From contig NZ_CP049838.1 of the NCBI RefSeq assembly GCF_013085465.1, forward strand, positions 8,556,001 through 8,620,000: a DNA stretch of 64,000 nucleotides. The letters are read 5' to 3'. The stretch comes from Streptomyces asoensis. Lineage in GTDB: Bacteria; Actinomycetota; Actinomycetes; Streptomycetales; Streptomycetaceae. The notes below the pieces were generated by a model. That model was not told the origin of the DNA, did not search any database, and was given only the letters and a program-made list of their open reading frames with translations. Below are positions 8,896 to 17,500 of this stretch, piece after piece (position 1 is the first letter of the stretch; every line of letters begins with the position of its first letter). The position numbers were made by a program, and so were the translations under genes.

Positions 8896-9966
8896 ATGTC
8901 CACCCCACCCACGAAGATCCTGGTGCCCGCGGAGGACCTGCGCACCTTCTCCGCGGCCCTCCTCGAGAAGGGCGGCCTGAGCGCCGAACACGCCCGCACC
9001 ACCGCCGACGTGTTCGTCTGGGCCGCACTGCGCGGGGTCGACTCGCACGGCATCGCCCGGGTCCCCGCCTACCTGGACCTGCTGGAGAAGGGCGTCGCCA
9101 ACGCCGACGCCCGGATCACGCTCGAGTCCGGCACCCCGGCCGCGGCCGTCCTGGACGCCGACCGCGCCCCCGGCCCGGTGGCCCTCAGCGCTGCCGCCGA
9201 CGAGGCCGTGACCAGGGCGAGGACGACCGGCATCGCCGCGGTGGGCGTACGCCGCACGGTGCACACCGGCGCGATCGGCTACTACGTGTCGAAGATCGCC
9301 GAGCAGGGCCTGGTCGGCATCGGCTTCGTCGCCGGGATGCCGAACATGGGCTACACCGGCGTCAGGGGAGCGGCGGTCGCCACCAGCCCGCTCGCCATCG
9401 CCGTCCCGACCGACTCCTCGTCGGCGCACGCGCCGCTGCTCCTGGACATGGCCACCGCCACCATCGCCCTCGGCAGGATCCGGCAGGCGAAGGCGAGCGG
9501 CACCCCGCTGCCCGAGGGCGCGGCCGCCACCGAGGACGGCACCCCGACCACCGACCCGGAGCAGGCGGTCATGCCGCTCCCGCTCGGCGGGGCGAAGGGC
9601 TCCGGCATGTCCCTCGCCTTCGAGCTGCTGACCAGCGTGCTCGTGGGGGCGCCGATCTTCGCGTCGTTCCACTCGGACGACCCGGCCGGTCGCAAGCACC
9701 GCCAGAACGCCCTGCTCATCGCCGTCGACCCGGCCGCCTTCGGGGGCGCGGACGCCTTCACCGAGTCCGTGGACGCCACGCTGGACACGCTCAAGGGGCT
9801 CCCGGCCGCGGACGGCGCGCAGGGCGTGTTCTACCCCGGCGAGCGCAGTGCCGCCGTGGCCGCCGGCCGCGGGGAGAAGGGCGTTCCGGTGGCGCCCAAG
9901 GTGTGGCGCGACCTGACCGAGCGCGCCGAGAAGCTGGGCGTCGCCCTGCCGGAAGCCGCTGGGTAG
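8896..9966 (+). CDS. Malate/L-lactate dehydrogenase family (Ldh_2) NAD(P)-dependent oxidoreductase
   Basis: A 356-residue member of the Ldh_2/YlbC family (malate, ureidoglycolate, 2,3-diketogulonate dehydrogenases). Family hallmarks visible are GVDSHGIARVPAYL near residue 50, with the conserved His, and GGAKGSGMSLAFELL near residue 235. It oxidises or reduces a 2-hydroxy/2-oxo carboxylate. An AGGAGG site precedes the ATG and the ThDP gene ends 19 nt upstream. It is the last gene of the catabolic run and faces the esterase at 10125; no clear terminator was seen in the 158-bp gap. Confidence 0.85.
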   Translation: MSTPPTKILVPAEDLRTFSAALLEKGGLSAEHARTTADVFVWAALRGVDSHGIARVPAYLDLLEKGVANADARITLESGTPAAAVLDADRAPGPVALSAAADEAVTRARTTGIAAVGVRRTVHTGAIGYYVSKIAEQGLVGIGFVAGMPNMGYTGVRGAAVATSPLAIAVPTDSSSAHAPLLLDMATATIALGRIRQAKASGTPLPEGAAATEDGTPTTDPEQAVMPLPLGGAKGSGMSLAFELLTSVLVGAPIFASFHSDDPAGRKHRQNALLIAVDPAAFGGADAFTESVDATLDTLKGLPAADGAQGVFYPGERSAAVAAGRGEKGVPVAPKVWRDLTERAEKLGVALPEAAG

Positions 9967-10124
9967 GGGACAGTGGCTGCCCGGGGCGACGACCGGGGGA
10001 GGGGCGGGTGGCCGGGCACGCCGGTGCGGCGGACGACGTCTGCGGGCCACCCGGGTGGCGTCCGGTGCGGCGGATGCGCCCTTCCGTCCTCGCCTCGTCC
10101 CTGCCTCGCGGCGTCCCGGTCCTC

Positions 10125-11078
10125 TCAAGAGGCCTGGGAAGTACCGGAGCCGGTCGCCTGCCTGAGGTGGCGGGCGATCAGGGCGTAGGTGGCACGGGCC
10201 CTCTCGTCGTCCTTGGTGTCGTAGCCGTGGTCGGCTCCGGTGACGTCGTGGTGCTCGACGAGGGCCCCGGCCGCGCTCAGCCGCTCGGCGTAGCGCGTCG
10301 CCTCGTTCCTGAGCAGGTCGTACTCGGCCGTGATGACCAGCGCCGGGGCGATGCCCGTCAGGTCGGCGGTGTCGGAGGCATGGGCGGGCGAAACGAACCG
10401 GTGGGCGCGCTCGCGCGGATCCGGCACGTACGACGTGTCGAAGATCTCGGCCATCCAGGGCCGCAGCATGGGCTTGGCGACAGCCGCCTTCTTGTCCTTC
10501 GCGCCGGTCGCGAGGTCCAGCGGCGGGTAGTGCAGCACCTGGAGGGCGATCGCGGGTCCGCCCTGTTCCAGGGCCTGGCGGGCCACGGCCGCCGTGAGTC
10601 CGCCGCCCGCGCTCTGTCCGCCCACGGTGAGCCGCCCGCCGTCCCAGCCGTGCTCCGCGCCGTGCTCGGCGACCCAGCGCACCACCTCGAAGGCCTGCGT
10701 CGGCGGGGCCGGGAACGGGTGCTGCGGGGCGACGACGTACTTCACGTTGACCACGACCACCCCCGCTTCGGCGGCCAGCCACCGGCAGAGCCCGTCGTCG
10801 AGCTCCGGCATCGACACGACGTAGCCGCCACCGTGGAAGTTGACGTGGACGGGCGCGGGCGTCGCCGTCCCGGCCGGGGGCGCGTACACCGTGACCGGCG
10901 CCGGGGCGACGGAGGTCGGCACCGTCAGCTCACGCACCGCGCGCGGGTACTCCGGGAACCGGGTCTGCCCGTCGGCGGCGGAGCCGGGGCCGCCGGAGCG
11001 GCGGCTCGCCAGCCGGGTGAGACCCTGCATCGTCTTGGCGGCGCGGGTGGCCACCGCCGGTCTGGCCAGGAGGGACAT
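10125..11078 (-). CDS. HSL-type alpha/beta-hydrolase (acetyl esterase/lipase family)
   Basis: 317 residues from the ATG at 11078. The hormone-sensitive-lipase signature NFHGGGYVVS (oxyanion hole) is followed by GGQSAGGGLTAA (nucleophile Ser) and a late DHGYDTKDDE segment that contributes Asp/His. Family members hydrolyse short acyl esters. It lies 98 bp downstream of the methyltransferase gene on the same strand. It could be the last gene of the lipid locus or a separate unit, because a near-perfect 23-bp palindrome (11108-11130) sits between them. Confidence 0.85.
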   Translation of the reverse strand: MSLLARPAVATRAAKTMQGLTRLASRRSGGPGSAADGQTRFPEYPRAVRELTVPTSVAPAPVTVYAPPAGTATPAPVHVNFHGGGYVVSMPELDDGLCRWLAAEAGVVVVNVKYVVAPQHPFPAPPTQAFEVVRWVAEHGAEHGWDGGRLTVGGQSAGGGLTAAVARQALEQGGPAIALQVLHYPPLDLATGAKDKKAAVAKPMLRPWMAEIFDTSYVPDPRERAHRFVSPAHASDTADLTGIAPALVITAEYDLLRNEATRYAERLSAAGALVEHHDVTGADHGYDTKDDERARATYALIARHLRQATGSGTSQAS

Positions 11079-11107
11079 GCGGGTTCCGTTCGTCGGGCGG
11101 CACCGTC

Positions 11108-11130
11108 CATCGTCAGGATTCCTGATGATG
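11108..11130. promoter_or_regulatory. 23-bp palindrome upstream of the esterase
   Basis: CATCGTCAGGA and TCCTGATGATG are mirror arms (10 of 11 positions pair) around a single T. The element ends 30 bp before the esterase start, a typical operator position. No regulator is adjacent. Confidence 0.5.
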
Positions 11131-11176
11131 GGGACAGGCGCGAAAGCTAGCACGGCGGCCCCCGCGCACGCACGCG

Positions 11177-12244
11177 TCAGTCGCGCCGGGCCACGATCCG
11201 GTACGCGTTGGACACGCCCAGCCGGTGCGACAGCGGACGCACCGCGAACCGGTCGAGCAGGGTGCCCACGATCAGCGCCGGAATCCCGGCGACCAGCAGC
11301 GCCCCGCGCAGCGTGCGGCGCAGCGCGCCCGGCGGCTCGGGCAGCCACGGCGCGTCGTCGCGCGGCGCCGCGTGGTCCAGCGCCAGCCATACGGCGGCCA
11401 GCAGGTCGACCGGGTCGTGCGGCTCGGCGTGCTGCTCCGCCACCACCGTGAAGCCCAGCCGGGTGAGCCGCTCCCGCAGATTGGCCACCGGCACGAAGTG
11501 GAGATGCTGCGGCTGGAGCCAGGGCAGCCACCAGCGGCCCAGCAGCCGCGCGTAGCGGCTCTCGGGGTCCGGCACCTCGACGAGGAGATGCCCGCCGGGG
11601 CGCACCGTCTCGTGCGCGGCGCGCAGTTCGCGGTCCGGGTCGGTGCTGTGCTCCAGGTAGTGGAACATGCTCACCACGTCGTAACGGGCGGCGAGTTCGG
11701 GCGCCAGCTCGGGGAACGCGCCCCGGTAGCCGTGTTCCACCCGGCCCTCCCGCTCGGCGAGTTCGACACCGTCGGTGAAGTCCAGCCCGTCGAACGTCGT
11801 CCCGGGCAGCACCTCCCGGGCGGCCGCGCAGAAGTGACCGTGCCCGGTGCCGACGTCCAGCCAGGTCTTCGGCGCGGGGTCGTGCGGCAGCATCGACCCG
11901 GCCCGCCCCCGGTACATCCTCGTCCGGCCCCCGAAGGTGTCCCCGAGCTTCTTCTCGCCCAGCCCGTCGTAGAAGTCCCGGTAGTAGAACTCCAGGCCCT
12001 CGGCGCTCAGCCGCGGGTTCTGGAAGGTGTGCCCGCAGCCCTCGCAGCGGTCCAGGACGAAGCGGCCCGGCTTGTGCTGGAGCAGGTCGGTGGTGCGCAG
12101 CCGGGTGGTCAGCGCTGCCGAGCCGCACCACGGGCAGGTGGTGCGGCGGGGCTCGAAGAAGCGGGCCAGGCCGGCGGCGATGTCCGCCCGGTAGGCGGGA
12201 CGCGCCTCGGCGATCCGCTCGGCGGGCTTGCTCTCTTCGCTCAT
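11177..12244 (-). CDS. SAM-dependent methyltransferase with N-terminal zinc ribbon
   Basis: 355 residues. The N-terminus has a two-pair zinc site (CPWC and CEGC, about residues 38-70), and the SAM-binding motif I is TWLDVGTGHGHF near residue 128. The layout is that of class I methyltransferases with a leading zinc ribbon, often found beside lipid or sugar modification genes. A hydrophobic stretch, GALLVAGIPALIVGTLL, near the C-terminus could hold the protein at a membrane. The ATG overlaps the glycosyltransferase stop by 4 nt, so it belongs to the lipid synthase operon and probably methylates the product or its precursor. Confidence 0.85.
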   Translation of the reverse strand: MSEESKPAERIAEARPAYRADIAAGLARFFEPRRTTCPWCGSAALTTRLRTTDLLQHKPGRFVLDRCEGCGHTFQNPRLSAEGLEFYYRDFYDGLGEKKLGDTFGGRTRMYRGRAGSMLPHDPAPKTWLDVGTGHGHFCAAAREVLPGTTFDGLDFTDGVELAEREGRVEHGYRGAFPELAPELAARYDVVSMFHYLEHSTDPDRELRAAHETVRPGGHLLVEVPDPESRYARLLGRWWLPWLQPQHLHFVPVANLRERLTRLGFTVVAEQHAEPHDPVDLLAAVWLALDHAAPRDDAPWLPEPPGALRRTLRGALLVAGIPALIVGTLLDRFAVRPLSHRLGVSNAYRIVARRD

Positions 12245-13416
12245 CTGAACTCCCTGGCGAGGTCTTCGAGATGGGCCGCGGCGGCGGACGGACCGCCCGC
12301 GGCGCGGAACGCCGTACGGATCCGGCCGGCGGCGGCGCGGTATCCGGGTTCGTCCAGGACGGAGTCGACCGCCGCGCCCAGCTGCCGCGCGGTGACCCGG
12401 CCGAACCGCACCCGCACCCCGGCCCCCGCGTCGGTGACCTGTCCGGACACGACCGGCTGGTCGTCGCGGATCGGGGCCACGACCAGGGGAACCCCGTGCC
12501 AGAGGGCCTCGCACACGCTGTTGTGCCCGGCATGGCAGACCACCGCGCCGGATCCCCTCTCCAACCGTTCCAGCAGGGCGAGTTGAGGCACCGACGGCAG
12601 GATCAGCACGTCCTTGTCGTCGCCCCGTGGCTCCAGCGTGCCGCCCGGATCGACGAGCACGCCCTGCACCCGGTCGGCCCGCTCCCGCAGCACATCCCGG
12701 CAGACCTCGAGGAACCGTCCGCCGACGTCGGTGTTCGCGGTGCCGAGCGTGACCAGCACGGTGGCCCGGCCGCCGTCGAGCCACTCCCAGGGGAAGTCGG
12801 CGGACGCGGGCCGGGCCGTGATCGACGGGCCCACCCAGCGGACACCCCCGTGCGCGTCGCCCGCCAACTCCGGTGTGCTGAAGGCCAGGACGAGATGCGG
12901 CGAGAAGCGGGGGTCGGCCTCGCCCGCCGGATCGCCGATCGCGGACCGCAGTCCGGCCAGCCGCCGGTCGAGCCACTCCCTGACCTTGGGCAGCCCGGCG
13001 AGGGGATCCGTGAACTCGGCCGAGGTGGTCGCCGAGGTCGCCCACGGCAGGCCCAGCCGCTCCGCGACCAGCGCGCCGGCGAAGGCCTGCTGGTCGGCGA
13101 CGACGACATCCGGCCGGAACGCCTCGACGGCCGCCCGCACGCCCGGCGCCATCGCCTCGGCGAGCGGCAGCAGGTACCACTCCCACAGGAACCTCAGCGC
13201 CTCCGGACCGCGCAGGTCGGCGGGCCGCTCACCGGGCGGTGCCCCGCCGCAGGCGAACACCGCCCCGGCTTTTGGGCCCGCCAGCCGGCCGACCAGCTCC
13301 GGATCGGCGCAGGCCCACGCCACCTGGTGGCCCCGCGCGGTGAGTTCGGCGGCGACGCCGACGGCCGGGTTGAGATGCCCCACCAACGGCGGCACGACGA
13401 ACAGGAACCGGCTCAT
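12241..13416 (-). CDS. UGT-type (GT1 family, MGT-like) glycosyltransferase
   Basis: 391 residues, a standard two-domain GT-B enzyme. The acceptor domain begins FLFVVPPLVGHLNPAVGVA and the donor domain contains CHAGHNSVCEALWHGVPLVV, the nucleotide-sugar signature of macrolide-type and lipid glycosyltransferases. The start ATG overlaps the stop of the upstream hydrolase gene. Within a PUFA-like synthase operon it most likely attaches a sugar to a hydroxylated acyl product; the donor sugar is unknown and no sugar biosynthesis genes are near. Confidence 0.85.
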   Translation of the reverse strand: MSRFLFVVPPLVGHLNPAVGVAAELTARGHQVAWACADPELVGRLAGPKAGAVFACGGAPPGERPADLRGPEALRFLWEWYLLPLAEAMAPGVRAAVEAFRPDVVVADQQAFAGALVAERLGLPWATSATTSAEFTDPLAGLPKVREWLDRRLAGLRSAIGDPAGEADPRFSPHLVLAFSTPELAGDAHGGVRWVGPSITARPASADFPWEWLDGGRATVLVTLGTANTDVGGRFLEVCRDVLRERADRVQGVLVDPGGTLEPRGDDKDVLILPSVPQLALLERLERGSGAVVCHAGHNSVCEALWHGVPLVVAPIRDDQPVVSGQVTDAGAGVRVRFGRVTARQLGAAVDSVLDEPGYRAAAGRIRTAFRAAGGPSAAAAHLEDLAREFR

Positions 13417-14228
13417 CCCGCCGCCTCCGCCGCCACCCGCCCGGCCTCGTCGACGAGGGACAGGATGTGCCCGCCGACCGTCCCCGAGGCCTCCACGAGG
13501 ACCGAGTGCTCATGTCCCGGGATCACCACGGTCCGGCAGTCCGGCAGCACCGCCCGGAGCCAGGGCGCGAGTTCGGCCAGATCGGAGTCGGCGCCGTACA
13601 GACCGAGCACCGGGCAACGCACCGCGGCTATCTGCTCGTCCGTCAGCACCCGGCTGGCCGGGATGTCCCGTCCGAGGGAGGTCTCCCGGGCGAGCCGGGC
13701 CGCGCCCTTGGCCAAGCGGGCGGTGTTGTGCCCGCGGTGGGCGGTGATCCAGGCGATCGCGTCGGACTCGTTGTGGGCGAGCTGGGTCACGACCCGGTCC
13801 AGGATCCCGCCGAGCTTCACCGCCCAGGCGGCGGTGGCCGGTTCGGACTCGACGAGGCTGACGCTCGCCGCCCGCTCGGGGTGCCGGGCCGCGTACCCGA
13901 AGGCGATCGTGCCGCCGTAGGAGTTGCCGACCAGGTGCACCGGTCCGGTCACCGCCAGCCGGTCGAGCAGCGCCTCCAGGTCGTCGACGTTGTCGTCCAG
14001 CGTGTAGCCCCTGGTGGGGCGCTCGCTGCGGCCGTGGCCCCGCAGGTCGTACATGACCACGTCGAGGCCCGCGGCCGCGAACGCCGGAGCGACGGTGAAG
14101 TAGTAGCTGGCCAGGCTGTCGGTGAGCAGACCGTGCACCAGCACCACGGTGGCGGTGGCCGGCCGGCCCTGCCGGGGGCCGATCCGCTGTACGTGCAACC
14201 GGACGGAGCCGGTGTCGACCATCGCCAT
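13413..14228 (-). CDS. Alpha/beta-hydrolase (possible thioesterase/release enzyme of the lipid synthase)
   Basis: 271 residues with the oxyanion strand VVLVHGLLTDSLASYY, nucleophile elbow GNSYGGTIAFG and C-terminal His in PGHEHSVLVE. It lies directly after the free ACP gene (3-nt gap) and overlaps the glycosyltransferase gene. Neither large synthase has a thioesterase domain, so this protein is a good candidate for product release from the ACP. An ordinary ester hydrolase role cannot be excluded. Confidence 0.8.
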   Translation of the reverse strand: MAMVDTGSVRLHVQRIGPRQGRPATATVVLVHGLLTDSLASYYFTVAPAFAAAGLDVVMYDLRGHGRSERPTRGYTLDDNVDDLEALLDRLAVTGPVHLVGNSYGGTIAFGYAARHPERAASVSLVESEPATAAWAVKLGGILDRVVTQLAHNESDAIAWITAHRGHNTARLAKGAARLARETSLGRDIPASRVLTDEQIAAVRCPVLGLYGADSDLAELAPWLRAVLPDCRTVVIPGHEHSVLVEASGTVGGHILSLVDEAGRVAAEAAG

Positions 14229-14231
14229 GAC

Positions 14232-14558
14232 TCAGCTCGCCTCCGCGGCCTTCAGACTCGTCACGACGTACTCGACGAGCCGTCCGACGGTCAGTTCGAT
14301 GATCTCGTCGAACTCCATGCCGGCCAGGAACTCGGCGAAGTTGACCCGGTCGCCGTACCGCTCCTGGAGCAGGCCGGCCAGGGTGACCAGGTCGATGCTC
14401 TCCAGCTCCAGGTCACGGTTGAAGGTGGTCTGCATGTCGATCTCGATGTCGTCGAGGCCGTACTCGTCCTGGAGGAGTCGCGTGAGCATGCCGGTGAGAT
14501 CGGCCAGGACGGACCTCTCGTCGGCGGTGACGGGGGTGCGGGGGGTGGGGGGTGTCAT
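14232..14558 (-). CDS. Free-standing acyl carrier protein
   Basis: 108 residues. The phosphopantetheine attachment motif is DLELESIDLVTL with Ser54, and the helix pattern ADERSVLADLTGMLTRLLQDEYG fits a type II ACP. The ATG overlaps the stop of the KS-AT-DH-PPTase gene. Activation could be done in cis of the operon by the PPTase domain at the end of that protein. PKS1 already contains its own ACP, so this second carrier may hold an intermediate for glycosylation, methylation or release. Confidence 0.85.
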   Translation of the reverse strand: MTPPTPRTPVTADERSVLADLTGMLTRLLQDEYGLDDIEIDMQTTFNRDLELESIDLVTLAGLLQERYGDRVNFAEFLAGMEFDEIIELTVGRLVEYVVTSLKAAEAS

Positions 14559-17500
14559 CGGGCGTCGTACTCCTTCGCGGTCGGGTGTCCCGTCGTCCAG
14601 GCCACCACGTACGAACGGTCGGGCAGCCGGGGCGGGTTGGCGGCCGGTGCGCAGTGCACGGTGTAGCTGCGTTCGAGGCGGCCGGCGACGGTCAGCCGGT
14701 CGCCGGCCGGTGTCGCGTCGAGCACCGTGAAGTCCCTTGGCCTGCCGCCGAATCCGGTGCCCTCCGCCTTGGCGACGGCCTCCTTCGCCGCCCAGAAACG
14801 GGTGAACCACAGGGCCTTGGCGCCGCCGGAGCCGGCCGACAGGCCGCGCAGCAGCCGTAGTTCGCCCTCGCCGAGGGCGGCGGCGAGGGTCTCGGGGGTG
14901 CGGTCGGTGACCTCCTCGATGTCGATCCCCGGGCCGGGGCCCGGCGTGTGCGGCCGGACGATCGCGACGCCCGCCTCCGCGCAGTGGGCCAGCGAGACGT
15001 CCAGCGGAGGCAGGACGCGCCCGTGCACGCCGGTGACATGGGGCCGGCCGGCCTCGTCGTTGCGCACCCGCAGCTCCGCCGGGAAGACCGGGCCCTCGCC
15101 CTGGTCCCACAGCCACTGGCGTACCGCGTCCTTCACCGCGATCCGGCCCAGCAGCCACTGCCGGCGCCCGCGCGGCGCGTGCTCCGCGTACTGCGAACGC
15201 TCCGCTCCACCGAGGGAGTTGCGCATGATCAGCTCGCGGGACGCCAGGTCAGGCCACCGCTCGTGCAGCAGCTGCCAGCCGCCCGGACGGGTCTCGGACA
15301 GGGTGTGGTGCTCAGGGAAGCGCTCGACGGGCCGGGTCTTCGGGTCGTTGTCGAACCGGCGGTCCTGCCAGCCGTACAGCTCGGCCCACACCGCGCCCCC
15401 GGCCGTGAGTTGCACGTCGGCCTCCAGGAAGGCGTCGGTGAGCGAGGTGATCCGCACCAGGCACCCCACCTCGGTCCCCGGCGCCGGATGCGGTCCGTAA
15501 AAGCGCATCTCCCGCATCCCGACCGGGAACACGACGGTCCGCTCGGTACGGGTCGCCATGATCCAGTAGCCGAGGATCTGGCCGACGTTGTCCAGCAGCG
15601 CGCCGGGTGCGGGCGGGGTGGTGATCACCCCGCGTACGTGGCGGTCGCCGATCGCGGTGAGTTCGGTGACGCCCTGGAACGCCGGGCCGTGGAACATCCA
15701 GCGCTCGTCGTAGAGCTGGGCGGCGGTGTGGTCCGGGGCGCGCTCGGCGCCGGGGTCGGTGGGCCAGGGGGCGGGGGGCGGTGGGTGGGCGGCGGCCAGT
15801 TCGACGGTGGCGCGGGCCCGGGGGCCGAAGGAGACGGCCAGCCGGTCGGGGCCTTCGGGTGTCACGGTCACCGGCACGTCGACGGCGGGGGTGGCGGTGA
15901 GCCACTCCTCGAACCGCGCGCCGTGCACGGCGACCGGCACCGTGCCGGGGGTCGACTCCCGGGCCGCGTCCACCGCCGCGTCCACGATGTGCTGCACGAT
16001 CGTCGTCGCCGGGACGACCGGCCACCGGTCGGCGACCTCGGGCCAGCCGGGCCGCTGGGGGAAGAAGCAGTGGTCCAGCAGGTAGGGCATGGCGTCGGGG
16101 GAGACGCGGACGCTGCTGTGCCACGGGCCGGCCCGCCGTGCGGCCGCGGGAGCGGCGGCCCTCGCGGTCATGAGGGCGGCCGCCGTGTCCGCCGTCTCGT
16201 GGAGCAGGGCGGACAGTTCGGCGGCCATCGGCGAACCCTCGACCAGGGCGTCCAGCGGTGACGGACCGACGGGGCCCGCCGCACGGACCGGCGCGCGCAG
16301 CTCGGCCCGCAGGGCGGCGAGCCGCTGCGGCGCGAGGGACACCAGGGCGCCGCCCAGGTCCAGCCGCACCGGCGGCCGTGCTGCCCGCGCGGCGGCGACG
16401 GGCGCCGGGGAGGGACCAGGGGAGGACGCGAGGGAGGGCTCGGGCGAGGGCTCAAGGGAGGGCGCCACCGCCGCCCCCGCCGTCCACAGCGCGGTGGCCA
16501 CCCGGCGGAGCTGGGCGAGGCCCGTGCGGTGGGGGGAGTTGGCGGCGACGACCAGGTGGTCCCGGCCGCCCAGGGTGTCCCCGACGAGGGAGCCGAGCTG
16601 ACCCGGGCCGACCTGGACGTACACCCGGTGTCCGGCCGCGTACAGCGCCTCGGTCAGCTGCCGGAAGCGGACGGGTTCCAGCAGATGGCGGACGAACAGG
16701 GACCGTATCCCCGCCTCGTCCTCGGGGAAGGGCGCGGCGGTCGTCCCCGACCAGACGGGGGTGTGCGGCGGATACAGCCGGAACCGGTCGGCGGCCTCCT
16801 TGATCGGGGCGAGATGCGGTTCCAGCATCGGCGTGTGGAAGCCCGACCGGAACGGCAGCACCTGGCTGAGGACACCCTGGGCGCGGAAGGCCCGTACGAA
16901 GTCCTCCACCGCCGCTTCCGGTCCGCACACCATCGACTGGCCGGGCGCGTTGTCGTGGGAGAGCACCAGGCCCGCCGTGGCCCGGCCCCCGTCCCGCAGG
17001 GCGGCCAGGACCCGCTCGGCGGACGCGCCGATGGCACCGAAGGCCAGCCCCGCAACCGTCACCGAGTCGGGGTCGAAGCCCGCCATGAACGCGTCGACCT
17101 CGTCCCCGGAGTACAGCCCGGCCGTCGCCATCGCCGTCCACTCGCCCACGCTGTGCCCGGCGACCGCGTCCGGCACGATCCCGCAGCGGCGCAGCGCGGC
17201 GTCGAGCAGCCGGCCGACGGCGACGACACCGAAACCGTGGCGGCCCACGTCACCGGTCCGGTCCCCGGCGACGGACACGGTGGGCAGACCGAAGTGGGCG
17301 GCCACGTCGTCGACCTGCGGAGTGAAGTCGCCCTCCAGACCGGGGAACAGGAACGCGGGTCCGCCCCGGTCGGCGCCCAGCAGGGGGCTCGGCCGGAACC
17401 AGACGTCACTGCGACCGTGCCAGGCACGCCGCTTGCCGACCGCGCGGCGGGCCAGGGCGAGCCGCTTCGCGGTCGGGTCGACGATGCCGAGGCGGGCCGG

